Source of the DNA: Catenuloplanes atrovinosus
Lineage (GTDB): Bacteria; Actinomycetota; Actinomycetes; Mycobacteriales; Micromonosporaceae
Direction of reading: 5' to 3'
Assembly: GCF_031458235.1 (NCBI RefSeq)
Contig: NZ_JAVDYB010000001.1
Location: forward strand, 8,085,001 to 8,149,000
DNA length: 64,000 nt
Shown here: one piece after another, positions 53,032-63,642 of the stretch
Numbering within the stretch: the stretch's first letter is position 1
How the letters are laid out: each line of letters opens with the position of its first letter
Notes under the pieces: model-generated
Seen by the model: only the letters and a program-made list of their open reading frames with translations
The model's database searches: none
Told to the model about the DNA's origin: nothing
Translations under genes and position numbers: made by a program

Positions 53032-54413
53032 TGGCGAGTACCTTCTCCGGCATCACCACCGCGCTCAGCTCGCTCTACGCCCAGCGCCGCGCGCTGGACG
53101 TGACCGGGCAGAACATCGCGAACGCCAACACCGAGGGCTACACCCGGCAGCGCGTGCAGATGACCTCGGCCAGCGGCAACACGCTGCCGACCATGTGGTC
53201 GACCTCGGACGGGATCGGCAACGGCGTCTCCATCTCCGACATCCGCCGCACCCGGGACGAGTTCCTGGAGGGGCGCGGGCGTGAGGAGCGCGCGAACAGC
53301 GCGTACCTGACCAACCAAAAGCAGCAGTTCGTCACGATCGAGAACACGTTCGCGGAGCCGAGCGACACCGCGCTCCAGCACCAGCTCGGCGAGCTGTGGG
53401 GCGCGTTCAGCGACGTCGCGAACAACCCGAACGACAGGGCGATCCGGACCGCGCTGATCCAGCAGGGCAACACCGTGGTCGACGGCGTCCGCTCCGCCTA
53501 CGACGCGCTGGGCGCGCAGTGGAAGGCGAACCGTGACCAGGCCGAGGCGTACGCCACCGAGGTCAACACGCTCGCCAAGAACATCGCCCAGCTGAACACC
53601 ACGATCCAGCGCGCCACCGCGGCCGGCCTGCCGGTCAACGAGATGGCCGACCAGCGCGACGTGCAGCTGATGAAGCTCTCCGAGCTGACCGGCTCGACCG
53701 CCAGCATCCAGGCCGACGGTACGGCCGCGGTCTACCTCGGCGGGTCCGGCCTGGTGCAGGGCGTCACCGCCCGGGAGATCCGGGTGACCGGCGCGGACCG
53801 GCTGCAGAACCAGACCGCCGACCCGGCCAACGGCGTGGCCGTGCGCTGGGCCGACTCCGGCACGGCGGCGCAGGTCGGCGGCACGCTCGCGTCGATCCAG
53901 GACACGCTCACCACCACCATCCCGAAGTACGCGAACTCCCTCGACGGCGTCGCCGCGAACCTGGCGAACACGGTCAACGCGCTGCACACCGGCGGGTACG
54001 GCCTGGACGGCGCCGGCGGCCGGGAATTCTTCACCGGCACCACCGCGGAGTCCCTGCGCGTCGCGTTCGACAACCCGGACTTCGTGGCGGCGTCCTCGAC
54101 GTCCGGCACCTTCGACGCGGCGAACGCCGACGCGCTGGCCGACCTCGCGACCACGGCGGGCGGGCCGGGCGAGACGTACGCCGTGATGATCGCCAACCTG
54201 GGCGTGGAGGCGCAGTCCGTCGACCGCCGCCAGGCGATCCAGTCCGTGGTCACCCGGGACACCGACGCGGCGCGGGAGTCGTTCGCCGGCGTCAACCTGG
54301 ACGAGGAGATGACCCAGCTGATCACGTACCAGCGTGGGTACGAGGCCGCGTCCCGGGTGCTCACCGCGGTCGACGAGATGCTCGACGTGCTGATCAACCG
54401 CATGGCGGTCTAG
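53031..54413 (+). CDS. flgK: Hook-filament junction protein FlgK (HAP1)
   Basis: 460 residues. The N-terminal STFSGITTALSSLYAQRRALDVTGQNIANANTEGYTRQRV is the FlgK rod/hook motif. The C-terminal GVNLDEEMTQLITYQRGYEAASRVLTAVDEMLDVLINRM is equally typical. It connects hook to filament. It is translationally coupled to flgN. Confidence 0.95.
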   Translation: MASTFSGITTALSSLYAQRRALDVTGQNIANANTEGYTRQRVQMTSASGNTLPTMWSTSDGIGNGVSISDIRRTRDEFLEGRGREERANSAYLTNQKQQFVTIENTFAEPSDTALQHQLGELWGAFSDVANNPNDRAIRTALIQQGNTVVDGVRSAYDALGAQWKANRDQAEAYATEVNTLAKNIAQLNTTIQRATAAGLPVNEMADQRDVQLMKLSELTGSTASIQADGTAAVYLGGSGLVQGVTAREIRVTGADRLQNQTADPANGVAVRWADSGTAAQVGGTLASIQDTLTTTIPKYANSLDGVAANLANTVNALHTGGYGLDGAGGREFFTGTTAESLRVAFDNPDFVAASSTSGTFDAANADALADLATTAGGPGETYAVMIANLGVEAQSVDRRQAIQSVVTRDTDAARESFAGVNLDEEMTQLITYQRGYEAASRVLTAVDEMLDVLINRMAV

Positions 54414-54426
54414 GAGGTCCAGTCAG

Positions 54427-55329
54427 ATGGCGATGCAGCTGAGGGTCACCGACGGTGCCATCACCAACCGGGTGCTGGCGAACCTGCAGGGCAACCTGAC
54501 CCGGGTCGGCAACCTGCAGGAGCAGCTCTCCAGCGGCAAGCAGATCAGCCGCCCGTCCGACTCGCCGACCGGCACGGTCTCGGCCATGCAGCTGCGCGGC
54601 GAGTCGCGGGCGGTCCAGCAGTACTCGCGCAACGCCTCGGACGGGCTCGGCTGGCTCGGCGTCATCGACACCGCGCTGACCAGCTCGCTGTCCCAGACCG
54701 GGAAGGTGCGCGAGCTGGTGCTCCAGGGCATGTCGGCCGGCACCGCCAGCACCGCCGACGCCCGCGCCGCGCTCGCCGCCGAGGTGGAGAACCTCCGGAA
54801 CTCGCTGATCGGCGTGGCGAACACCAAGTACCTGGACCGGCCGGTGTTCGGCGGCACCACCACCGGGGAGCGGGCGTTCGACGCGGCCGGCTCCTTCATC
54901 GGCGACGCCGGCACGGTGATGCGCACGGTCGGCGACAACTCCAAGGTCCAGGTGGACGCGAACGGCGCGCAGGTCTTCGGCGCCAACGGCTCGGGCTCGC
55001 AGCTGTTCACCGTGCTCGACTCGATCGCGAACAATCTGCGCTCGTCGAACACCGCCGGCCTTGACGCCGATCTTCAGAATCTCGACGTCGCGATTGGTAC
55101 GATCAAGACAAATCTGGCCGACGTCGGTGCGCGGTACAACCGCATCGAGACGAGTCGCACCGCCGCCGACGACCGGCTGCTGAACGTGAAGAGCCAGCTC
55201 TCGGAGATCGAGGACATCGACCTCCCCAACACCATCATGCAGATGCAGTTGCAGCAGACGGCTTACCAGGCGGCGCTCCAGGCGACCGCGAAGGTGATCC
55301 AGCCCTCGCTGATGGATTTCCTGCGCTAG
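54427..55329 (+). CDS. flgL: Hook-filament junction protein FlgL (HAP3)
   Basis: 300 residues with flagellin-like ends: RVTDGAITNRVLANLQGNLTRVGNLQEQLSSGKQISRPSDSP at the N-terminus and DLPNTIMQMQLQQTAYQAALQATAKVIQPSLMDFL at the C-terminus. It completes the junction with FlgK. It starts 13 bp after flgK. Confidence 0.95.
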   Translation: MAMQLRVTDGAITNRVLANLQGNLTRVGNLQEQLSSGKQISRPSDSPTGTVSAMQLRGESRAVQQYSRNASDGLGWLGVIDTALTSSLSQTGKVRELVLQGMSAGTASTADARAALAAEVENLRNSLIGVANTKYLDRPVFGGTTTGERAFDAAGSFIGDAGTVMRTVGDNSKVQVDANGAQVFGANGSGSQLFTVLDSIANNLRSSNTAGLDADLQNLDVAIGTIKTNLADVGARYNRIETSRTAADDRLLNVKSQLSEIEDIDLPNTIMQMQLQQTAYQAALQATAKVIQPSLMDFLR

Positions 55330-55369
55330 CAGAAAGCTCATTGCCCACCGAGAACGATCGAGGGAAGTC

Positions 55370-55801
55370 ATGACCGCGCGCACGATCGAGCAAGAGATGA
55401 ACGCAGACCTGTTGGATCTGCCGATCATCGACCTGGTCTCTCCGATGCCCGGTTTCCCGGACAAGCGGCAGTTCGTCCTGGTCCGGCTGGACGAGAACGG
55501 ACTGCTCTACTCGCTCAGGTCGGTCGACGACGCCGACCTGCGTTTCCTGGTTATGCCTCCGTCGCCGTTCTTCCCGGACTACGCTCCGGAGATCGACGAC
55601 GAAGCCGCCGAGATGCTCGGCTCCCCGAAGCCGGAGGACCTGATGGTCCTGCTGGTAGTGACGGCCGGCGACAGCGCCGCGCACGCCACGGCGAACCTGC
55701 TCGCGCCGATCGTCATCGACCGGGGCAACCGCCGCGGCATGCAGACCGTGCTCAGCGGATCCGGTCTGCCGGTGCGCGCGGAGCTCGCCATCGCGGGGTG
55801 A
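55370..55801 (+). CDS. fliW: Flagellar assembly factor FliW
   Basis: 143 residues of the FliW family ([49 protein letters not shown]). FliW binds CsrA and flagellin in a partner-switch that tunes flagellin translation. Followed by csrA 70 bp later, the usual pair. GAGGGA lies upstream of the ATG. Confidence 0.93.
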   Translation: MTARTIEQEMNADLLDLPIIDLVSPMPGFPDKRQFVLVRLDENGLLYSLRSVDDADLRFLVMPPSPFFPDYAPEIDDEAAEMLGSPKPEDLMVLLVVTAGDSAAHATANLLAPIVIDRGNRRGMQTVLSGSGLPVRAELAIAG

Positions 55802-55871
55802 GCCCGGCGGAGCGCCGCGGCCCAGGGGCCCGAACCGGCCCAGTGCGTCCAACCATGGAGGGGGAAGTCGC

Positions 55872-56105
55872 ATGCTCGTATTGACCCGGCGCTCCGGAGA
55901 GAGCGTGATGGTCGGCGACGACATCGTCATCACCGTACTGGAGGTGCGGGGCGAGGTGATCCGGCTGGGGATCCGCGCTCCGCGCACCGTACAGGTGCAC
56001 CGTGAGGAGATCTACCGGGAGCTGCAGACCGCCAACCGCGAGGCCGCGTCCCCGGCGGAGAGCGCGGTGGAGGCGCTCGCCGGAGCGCTGCGCAAGCCCG
56101 ACTGA
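55872..56105 (+). CDS. csrA: Carbon storage regulator CsrA
   Basis: 77 residues: [51 protein letters not shown] is the CsrA core, and a ~20-residue Ala/Glu tail follows. It represses translation by binding GGA motifs near ribosome-binding sites; the fliC leader has AAGGAGGA and GGA copies that could be targets. GGAGGGG precedes the ATG. Confidence 0.95.
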   Translation: MLVLTRRSGESVMVGDDIVITVLEVRGEVIRLGIRAPRTVQVHREEIYRELQTANREAASPAESAVEALAGALRKPD

Positions 56106-56124
56106 CATCTGCCTGAGCGACACG

Positions 56125-56156
56125 AGGGGCCGGACACCGGATGGTGTCCGGCCCCT
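56125..56156. terminator. Terminator after csrA
   Basis: Stem GGGGCCGGACACC / GGTGTCCGGCCCC with loop GGAT followed by TTCG. It ends the flgN-csrA operon and faces the convergent M23 gene. Confidence 0.88.
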
Positions 56157-56167
56157 TCGTCGTACGG

Positions 56168-57013
56168 TCAGCGGACCGGGACGCCCTTCTCCTTGAGGAA
56201 CAGGAACGGGTCGACCGCGTTCTGCGGCGTCGCCGGGAACGCGGTGTGGATCTCGAAGTGCAGGTGCGGGCCGGTGGAGTGGCCGGACGAGCCGACCTGC
56301 CCGACCAGGTCGCCCGCGGTCACCTTCTGACCCGGCACCACGACCGGCCGGCGCACCAGGTGGCAGTAGCGGGAGACGATCCCGGCCTCGTCGCGGATCT
56401 CCACCAACCAGCCGCAGCCGCTCACGGTCAGGCCGCCGTCGGTGTCGCAGGTGCCGATCGAGACCTGGCAGAGCACCCGCATCACGGTGCCGGAGTGCGC
56501 GGCCTTGACCGGGGTCTCCTTGGCGGCGGCCAGGTCCATGCCGTTGTGCGTGGGACGCTGCGGCGTACGGAACGCGCTGTTCATCGCGGCCGCGACCGGC
56601 AGCACCCACGCGGGGGAGGCCGGGCGCTCGGTGGTGCGGCTCGGGCTCGGCTTCGGCAGCGGACAGACCGGCAGCGCGGTGGCCGGCCGCTTGATGTACG
56701 CGTCCGAGACGTAGCCGCCGTCGGCGAGCCGGTCCCACAGGTCGGTGCCGCGGACCGTACCGTTGACCCGGGTGCCCTTCTCCTGGCACACGATGCTGAC
56801 CTTGGTGCCCTCCTGGAGCGTCCCGATCCGGGCGGAGTCGGTCTTCGCCGCCTTGCGGACGTTGAGCACGAGCCCGCCGGTGCTGACCGTGCCGGAGACC
56901 GAGGACGCCGCCTCCGCGGGGCTCGCGGTCGCGGTGGCGATGCCGCCGACCAGCAGGCCGAGTCCGGCGATGGCGGCCGCCGAGGCGCGGCGCCGGTTGC
57001 GTTTCGTGGGCAA
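56168..57013 (-). CDS. Secreted M23 peptidase with SH3-like domain
   Basis: 281 residues: a signal peptide (RASAAAIAGLGLLVGGIATA...AEA), an SH3-like domain (~36-105, GGLVLNVRKAAKTDSARIGTLQEGTKVSIVC) and a C-terminal M23 metallopeptidase domain with zinc ligands in THNGMDLA and HLHFEIH. It should cut peptidoglycan cross-links outside the cell. TTG at 57013 is the likely start (GGAGGAGG directly upstream). It lies between csrA and the chemoreceptor gene. Confidence 0.9.
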   Translation of the reverse strand: MPTKRNRRRASAAAIAGLGLLVGGIATATASPAEAASSVSGTVSTGGLVLNVRKAAKTDSARIGTLQEGTKVSIVCQEKGTRVNGTVRGTDLWDRLADGGYVSDAYIKRPATALPVCPLPKPSPSRTTERPASPAWVLPVAAAMNSAFRTPQRPTHNGMDLAAAKETPVKAAHSGTVMRVLCQVSIGTCDTDGGLTVSGCGWLVEIRDEAGIVSRYCHLVRRPVVVPGQKVTAGDLVGQVGSSGHSTGPHLHFEIHTAFPATPQNAVDPFLFLKEKGVPVR

Positions 57014-57120
57014 GGCTCCTCCTCCCGCCCCGCCGGGCGGCAGGGGCACGGGAGAGAAGGTTGCCGGGCGCGGGCTGCCGCGCCGGTGCCCGCGAAGTGC
57101 GGTCCGGTTGCGGGCGCCGC

Positions 57121-57149
57121 GCACCCGGCCGGCACCGCGGGCGCACCGC
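57121..57149 (+). repeat. Three GCACC(C/G) repeats at 11-bp period
   Basis: GCACCCG, GCACCGC, GCACCGC at 57121, 57132 and 57143, each separated by 4 bp, in the gap between the divergent M23 and chemoreceptor genes. The period equals that of the activator-type boxes; it may also be chance in GC-rich DNA. Confidence 0.35.
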
Positions 57150-57208
57150 CGTCGCGACCGGGAAATCCGCCTAAACCCCTGCTTTGACCGACGAAGCCGC
57201 TGGATTGG

Positions 57209-57236
57209 CTCATGACGGTCGCCACCCCGCCGATGT
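57209..57236 (+). promoter_or_regulatory. FliA-type promoter of the chemoreceptor gene
   Basis: CTCAT, 15 bp, GCCGATGT, about 54 bp before the ATG. Confidence 0.65.
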
Positions 57237-57289
57237 GGCCCATGTGCGGTGCCTCCCCCTCGGTGCCCGCCCTCGACTAGGAGGTCCCT

Positions 57290-58852
57290 ATGGCTGGTCT
57301 GGCAGACGTGGGAGTGGGGAAGCGGCTCTCCGTGATCGTGGTGTCCGGTGTCGTGGTCGCGGCCTCCGTCACCGGGATCGGCATGTGGTCGCAGGGCCGG
57401 TTGACCGAGCAGGCCGAGACGGTCCGCGCCTTCACCGCGGTCAAGGCGGCGCTCAACCACCTGGACACGCGGGAGAGCGAGCTGAAGGTGGACGCGTACC
57501 GCGCGTTCTCCGGCGAGGACACCACGGGGGACACCGAAGAGGACGTGCAGTCGGCGCTGGACGCGCTGGCGGCCGCGGAGCAGTACGAGGTGCCGGGCGA
57601 CATCGACGACCGGATCGAGGAGCTCTCCGGCAGCGTGACCGACTTCAACGCGTTCATCACCGACTTCGTGGGCCGGGCGGTGCAGGACCCGGCCGGCGTG
57701 CGGGACTCCTACGACCAGGTGGCGGAGCAGAACAACGTGGTCGACGACGAGATCGGCGCGATCCACGAGTTGCTCGACGCCGCGATCGCGCAGGAGCAGA
57801 ACGACATGGCCGCCACCGTCGCGTCGACCCGGCTGTGGATGCTGCTGGTGGCCGCCGCCGGCGTGGCGCTGCTGGTCGGCCTCGCGGTCCCGCTGGTCCG
57901 GTCGATCCTCACGCCGGTGCGCCGGGTCGGCGAGGTGGTCGACGCGCTGGCCGGCGGCGACCTCACGGTCCGGGCCGGGATCGGCTCGCACGACGAACTG
58001 GGCCGGATGGCGCAGGGCCTGGACCAGGCGGTGGACCGCATGCGGCACGCGATGGAGTCGATGGCCTCGTACGCGAACACGCTGGCCGGCGCCGCCACCG
58101 AGCTCTCCGCCACCAGTTCGGAGATCGCCGGGGCGGCCCGCGATACGAACGGGCAGACCTCCGCCGCGTCCCAGGAGGCCGAGGAGATCTCCCGCAACGT
58201 GCAGACCGTCGCGGCCGGCGGCGAGGAGATGGGCCTGTCCATCCGGGAGATCTCGCAGAACACCAACGAGGCCGCGCAGATCGCCGGCCAGGCCGTCAGC
58301 GAGGCCGCGCTGGCCACCCAGAGCATCGAGCGGCTGGGCGAGTCCAGCGCGGAGATCGGCAACGTGATCAAGCTGATCACCTCGATCGCGGAGCAGACCA
58401 ACCTGCTGGCGCTGAACGCCACCATCGAGGCCGCGCGCGCGGGTGACGCGGGCAAGGGCTTCGCGGTGGTCGCCTCCGAGGTCAAGGACCTGGCCCAGGA
58501 GACCGCGCGGGCGACCGAGGACATCTCCGCCCGGGTCGCCGCGATCCAGGCCGACACCGGTGGCGCGGTCGAGGTGATCAACCGGATCAGCGAGGTCATC
58601 GCGAAGATCAACGACTACCAGACCACCATCGCCAGCGCGGTCGAGGAGCAGACCGCCACCACCGCGGAGATGTCGCGCAGCATCGCGGAGGTCGCCGCGG
58701 GCGCCAGCCGCATCGCGGGAAGCATCGCCGAGGTCTCCCAGGCCGGCGCGCACTCGATGGAGGGCGTCGAGCAGACCAACCTGGCCAGCCAGGAGGTCGC
58801 CCGCACGGCCGAGGAACTGCGCGCGCTGGTGAACGGCTTCCGCATCGGCTGA
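57290..58852 (+). CDS. Methyl-accepting chemotaxis protein
   Basis: A 520-residue receptor. First membrane helix (~14-33, LSVIVVSGVVVAASVTGIGM), extracellular four-helix-bundle sensor (~35-178), second helix (~182-203), HAMP (~204-256, SILTPVRRVGEVVDALAGGDLTVRAGIGSHDELGRMAQGLDQ) and a signalling domain with the hairpin tip TSIAEQTNLLALNATIEAARAGDAGKGFAVVASEVKDLAQ. Ligand unknown. AGGAGG precedes the ATG. It is the only chemoreceptor in the window. Confidence 0.95.
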   Translation: MAGLADVGVGKRLSVIVVSGVVVAASVTGIGMWSQGRLTEQAETVRAFTAVKAALNHLDTRESELKVDAYRAFSGEDTTGDTEEDVQSALDALAAAEQYEVPGDIDDRIEELSGSVTDFNAFITDFVGRAVQDPAGVRDSYDQVAEQNNVVDDEIGAIHELLDAAIAQEQNDMAATVASTRLWMLLVAAAGVALLVGLAVPLVRSILTPVRRVGEVVDALAGGDLTVRAGIGSHDELGRMAQGLDQAVDRMRHAMESMASYANTLAGAATELSATSSEIAGAARDTNGQTSAASQEAEEISRNVQTVAAGGEEMGLSIREISQNTNEAAQIAGQAVSEAALATQSIERLGESSAEIGNVIKLITSIAEQTNLLALNATIEAARAGDAGKGFAVVASEVKDLAQETARATEDISARVAAIQADTGGAVEVINRISEVIAKINDYQTTIASAVEEQTATTAEMSRSIAEVAAGASRIAGSIAEVSQAGAHSMEGVEQTNLASQEVARTAEELRALVNGFRIG

Positions 58853-58866
58853 GAAACCCAGCACAC

Positions 58867-58906
58867 CGTTCGGGGGTACGGCGCACGCGCGCCGTACCCC
58901 CGAACG
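58867..58906 (+). terminator. Terminator after the chemoreceptor gene
   Basis: Perfect 18-bp stem (CGTTCGGGGGTACGGCGC and complement) with loop ACGC, then TCTG. Confidence 0.85.
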
Positions 58907-59050
58907 TCTGTGAAGGGAGGTCAAGTAACCGGACTGCACCTGCGCGATACCCACGGCCACTACACGCCGAGCCGATTGTCATCTCGGGCGGGAGTCGCCC
59001 CTCCGAAGGCGCCGATCGGCGGCGCCCGGGCCAGACGCAGGGAGCACACC

Positions 59051-59785
59051 GTGAGCGCAGAGCGCACCGCCGCCGTCGAGGCGACGCCGATGCTTGACCT
59101 GTGCGCCGACGCGCACGTCCACACCGGCTTCTCCGCGGGACGCGACAGCGTCGGCGTGGTCGTGATGGCCGCCGACCGGGCCGGCCTCACCTCGCTGACG
59201 TTCGCGGACCAGGCCGGGCCGGACAGCACCTGGCTGCCCGCCTACGGCGACTCGGTGCGCCGCGCCCAGCAGCGTACGGACATCCGGCTCTCCGCCGCGG
59301 CCGAGATCGAGATCATCCGCGCCGACGGCTGGCTGGCCTGGCCGCCGGACCTGGGCGGCCTGGACGCGATCTCGGTGTCGCTGAGCCGCCTGCCGCTCGC
59401 CGCCGGCCCGGCCACGCCACAGCAGGTCCGCGGCCTGCTGGCGGCCGGCTCGGTGCGCCGCGCGGACGTGATCGAGCGCGCGGTCGAGGCCACCGTCCGC
59501 GGCGTCGAGCGCGCCGCCCGGTACGCGCCCGCCCGGCTGTCCCGCCCGCTGAGCCTGCTCAACCAGATCGGCATCTCCGAGGACGAGATCGACGCGTATC
59601 TGCTCACCCACCTGGTCGAGGGCTGCCGCGTCACGCACGCCACCGTCGAGGTCAGCGAGGCCTGGCGCACCCCGTCCGCGGCCCTGGTCCGCCGCCTGCT
59701 CGACGCGGGCGTGACGGTCGCCGCCGCGTCGGACGCCCGCTACGCCGCGCAGGTCGGCCGCTGGCAGTACGTCGCCACGCTCTGA
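59051..59785 (+). CDS. PHP-domain phosphoesterase-like protein
   Basis: 244 residues. DAHVHTGFSAGRDSVGVVVMAADRAGLTSLTFADQAG matches the first PHP metal motif (HxH). The usual TDH is FADQ here. Later motifs (AEIEII, AASDAR) follow the family order of histidinol-phosphatase-like PHP proteins. A metal-dependent phosphoesterase role is likely but the substrate is unknown, and the FADQ change may alter metal binding. GTG at 59051 has AGGGAG upstream, favoured over the longer frame. Confidence 0.75.
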   Translation: MSAERTAAVEATPMLDLCADAHVHTGFSAGRDSVGVVVMAADRAGLTSLTFADQAGPDSTWLPAYGDSVRRAQQRTDIRLSAAAEIEIIRADGWLAWPPDLGGLDAISVSLSRLPLAAGPATPQQVRGLLAAGSVRRADVIERAVEATVRGVERAARYAPARLSRPLSLLNQIGISEDEIDAYLLTHLVEGCRVTHATVEVSEAWRTPSAALVRRLLDAGVTVAAASDARYAAQVGRWQYVATL

Positions 59786-59895
59786 GCCCCGCCGGGTTCT
59801 CCGATTCGCGGCTTTTGCTCACTTTCCCTGGCTAGGCTCAGGGGAACCGGCCCCCTGCCCGGGCCGGGGTGATCTCCTAGCCGTTGGAGGATCCG

Positions 59896-60855
59896 ATGAG
59901 CACCGTGAAGCAGGCCATCGAGGTGGGCGCGCCACTGCATGCGGTCTACGAGCAGCTGTCGCACTTCGAGAACTATCCGCAGTTCATGAGCGGCGTCCAG
60001 GAAGTCACCCAGCTGTCCAGCACCAAGACCCACTGGATCATGGACCTGGACGGCCGGCGACGGGAGTTCGACGCGCAGATCACCGAGTGCCGCCCGGACG
60101 AGCTGGTCGCCTGGCGCGCCACGAACGGGCCCGCCTTCTCCGAGGTCATCACGCTGAAGCCGATGACCGCCGAACGCACCCAGATCATCGCGCAACTGGA
60201 CGCGGACGTGGCCGCGCTGATGCCCAGCGACCGGCACGCGCAGGACTCGCTGAGCCGCCGGCTCAAGGCGGACCTCACCAGCTTCAAACGCCTCATGGAG
60301 AACGCCGGATTCAGCCCGCACCAGGCGTCCGGCGTACCGCTCGCCACCACCATGGGCCGCGCCGGCACGGACGCCGGCATGAACGTCGGCCTCAACCAGA
60401 CGTACGGCGTCGACGAACCCGGCGTCACCACCGCGGGCACGCTCTCCGAGAACCTGACCCGCCCCCCGCTCGGCCCCGGCTCCGGCATCGGCACCGACGC
60501 AAAGCGCGGCAACCAGCGATCGATCGCGACGCCCAGCCCCGCCATGATGCGCAACCGCCGCTCCGAGCCGATCACCCAGCCGGCCGGCCGGGTCAGCGGT
60601 GCCAAGCCCTCCCAGACGACCTCGCACACCACCTCCGACACCAGCACCGGCGCCGTCGCGTCCGCCATCGCCACCACCGGCCCCACCACGGCCACCACCG
60701 CGGTCACCGGCACCGGCGCCACCGGCGCTACCCGCCGCCCCGGCGAAGGCGTCGGCGGCGGCATGGGAGTGGACCCGAGCATCGACCTGGCCGCCGCGGA
60801 CGCGAACACCGAGCGGATGCCGAAGAACGGCAGCCGCCCCACCGGCAGGTCCTGA
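59896..60855 (+). CDS. SRPBCC (cyclase/dehydrase-like) protein with low-complexity tail
   Basis: 319 residues. The first ~145 form an SRPBCC/START-like fold (VKQAIEVGAPLHAVYEQLSHFENYPQFMSGVQEVTQLSSTKTHWIMDLDGRRREFDAQI), typical of polyketide cyclase/dehydrase-like proteins that bind hydrophobic ligands. The rest is Thr/Ala/Gly/Pro-rich and probably disordered. No catalytic residues are assigned. ATG at 59896 has GGAGGA upstream. Confidence 0.85.
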   Translation: MSTVKQAIEVGAPLHAVYEQLSHFENYPQFMSGVQEVTQLSSTKTHWIMDLDGRRREFDAQITECRPDELVAWRATNGPAFSEVITLKPMTAERTQIIAQLDADVAALMPSDRHAQDSLSRRLKADLTSFKRLMENAGFSPHQASGVPLATTMGRAGTDAGMNVGLNQTYGVDEPGVTTAGTLSENLTRPPLGPGSGIGTDAKRGNQRSIATPSPAMMRNRRSEPITQPAGRVSGAKPSQTTSHTTSDTSTGAVASAIATTGPTTATTAVTGTGATGATRRPGEGVGGGMGVDPSIDLAAADANTERMPKNGSRPTGRS

Positions 60856-60870
60856 CCCACATCCCATCCG

Positions 60871-60906
60871 CGTGAACCCCGGCCCCCTCTCGGGCCGGGG
60901 TTCACG
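60871..60906 (+). terminator. Terminator after the SRPBCC gene
   Basis: Stem CGTGAACCCCGGCCC / GGGCCGGGGTTCACG with a 6-nt loop. Confidence 0.8.
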
Positions 60907-60919
60907 CGTTTCCGCAGCG

Positions 60920-61223
60920 TTTGCTCTGCTTACCTGCCCGCGGGTGGCGCCACGTTGCTGCGCTTACCTGCGCGCGGCGGGTGCCGCTTCGCTCTGCGTG
61001 CGTGCCCGCGCCGGGAGTGGCTTTGCTCTGCTTACCTGCCCGCGCGGGGAGTGGCTTTGCTCTGCTTACCTGCCCGGGCCGGGAGTGGCTTTGCTCTGCT
61101 TACCTGCCCGCGCGAGTGGCTTTGCTCTGCCTACCTACCCGGGCCGGGGGCGGCTTTGCTCTGCTCACGTGCTTGCGGGCGGGTGCCGGTTCGCTCTGCT
61201 TACTTGGCGGAACGGCGCCGCCC
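60920..61223. repeat. 34-bp tandem repeat array, about nine units
   Basis: Units start at 60920, 60954, 60988, 61022, 61056, 61090, 61121, 61155 and 61190. Each begins with TTTGCTCTGCTTACCTG or a variant, followed by a CCCGCG..GGAGTGGC-type tail. Six starts are exactly 34 bp apart. The middle units are the best conserved, the edges degenerate, so the array probably grew from the centre. The same 17-mer occurs at 21.7 and 30.9 kb. No gene is visible from 60856 to 61440. Confidence 0.9.
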
Positions 61224-61401
61224 TGTTGTGCTTGCTGCCCAGTGACCGGTGCCGGTTCGCTTGGCCGGTCGAAACGGGCGCCACGGGCGCTCCCGTCGGC
61301 CGGCCGGACGAGGACCGCGGGCGCCGCACGCCATCCCGGTCAGGTGCCGCCGGCGCGCGCGAGGCGCGTCGCGGCCGCGTTCCGTCTGGGGTGATTTGTT
61401 C

Positions 61402-61418
61402 AGGTAAGCAGAGCAAAT
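61402..61418. repeat. Inverted copy closing the 60.9-kb array
   Basis: CAGGTAAGCAGAGCAAA, the exact reverse complement of the array's 17-mer, about 180 bp beyond the last unit. Together they form an element bounded by inverted copies, as at the other two loci. Confidence 0.85.
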
Positions 61419-61440
61419 GCGGCCGGGGAGTGAGGGCTCG

Positions 61441-61836
61441 TCACTCCTCGTCCTTGAGGGCGTCGTTGACCGCCTCGATCAGCGCGCTCGTGGTGAACGG
61501 CTTCTGCAGCAGCCGGGCGCTCTCGTCGACCATGCCCTTGTCCACCGCGACCTCCTTGGGAAGGCCGGAGACGTAGATGACGCGCAGGCCGGGGCGCATC
61601 GCGGCGGCCTGCTCGGCGACCTCGCGCCCGGTGACGCCGGGCATGCTGAGGTCCGTCACGAGCAGGTCGATGCCGCCGTCGTGGTCCCGGCAGGCGCCGA
61701 TCGCGGCGTCGGCGTCGCCGGCGGTGAGCGCGGTGAAGCCCCGGCGCTCCAGCATGCGGCGCATGATGTCGCGCAGATCCTCCTCGTCGTCGACGACGAG
61801 GACCGTGAGCGGCCGCGACTGCACGTCCTGCGACAT
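61441..61836 (-). CDS. Stand-alone receiver-domain protein
   Basis: 131 residues, one receiver: VDDEED, phosphoacceptor D62 in LLVTDLSMPGVTG, YVSG, and LLQKPFT. The style (YVSGLPKE, KPFT) resembles receivers attached to hybrid sensor kinases. No output domain. It may pair with a kinase elsewhere. It lies downstream of the subtilase, separated by a hairpin. Confidence 0.88.
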   Translation of the reverse strand: MSQDVQSRPLTVLVVDDEEDLRDIMRRMLERRGFTALTAGDADAAIGACRDHDGGIDLLVTDLSMPGVTGREVAEQAAAMRPGLRVIYVSGLPKEVAVDKGMVDESARLLQKPFTTSALIEAVNDALKDEE

Positions 61837-61906
61837 CGCACCCTCCTCCGACCGTACGAATGATTAGGTTATATCCGTTTTTCGGGGTTTGCTGGGGAAC
61901 GCGAAA

Positions 61907-61936
61907 GCCCCGCCGTCCCGGGTGGGACGACGGGGC
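61907..61936 (-). terminator. Terminator after the subtilase gene
   Basis: Stem of 13 bp with one mismatch (GCCCCG.CGTCCC / GGGACG.CGGGGC) and a 4-nt loop, followed on the minus strand by TTTCGCG. Confidence 0.75.
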
Positions 61937-61951
61937 CGTGAGGGCGGTACG

Positions 61952-63541
<1,590 letters not shown>

Positions 63542-63589
63542 GAACTCCCTCTCATCAGCCGGGGCCCTGCTGGCCGCCGACGAGAACCA

Positions 63590-63642
63590 GATTCGACGGC
63601 CGGCGTCGCGACCGGGGACCCGCTGGGTTGCGCTCCGGTAGC
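63590..63642 (-). promoter_or_regulatory. Activator-type box and -10 element of the subtilase gene
   Basis: Minus strand: box GCTACCG-GAGC-GCAACCC at 63625-63642 and -10-like GTCGAATC at 63590-63597. The gap between the box and the expected -35 position is 7 bp, as at flgB, but the -35 itself (CCCCG) is not CTCA. About 50 bp of leader follow. Confidence 0.5.

Noticed and set aside
56168-58960. 930-residue reverse frame antisense to the chemoreceptor
   Set aside because: Only its last 281 codons (the M23 peptidase) have a signal peptide, start and domain support; the rest mirrors the forward MCP gene.
60920-61223. CRISPR array
   Set aside because: The period is only 34 bp and the sequence between the 17-bp cores is itself repeated, so there are no unique spacers; no cas gene is present.
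60599-61576. Open frames rich in FALLTC / LCLPAR across the repeat array
   Set aside because: These frames only translate the repeated TTTGCTCTGCTTACCTG units; they have no ribosome-binding site and occur in several frames.
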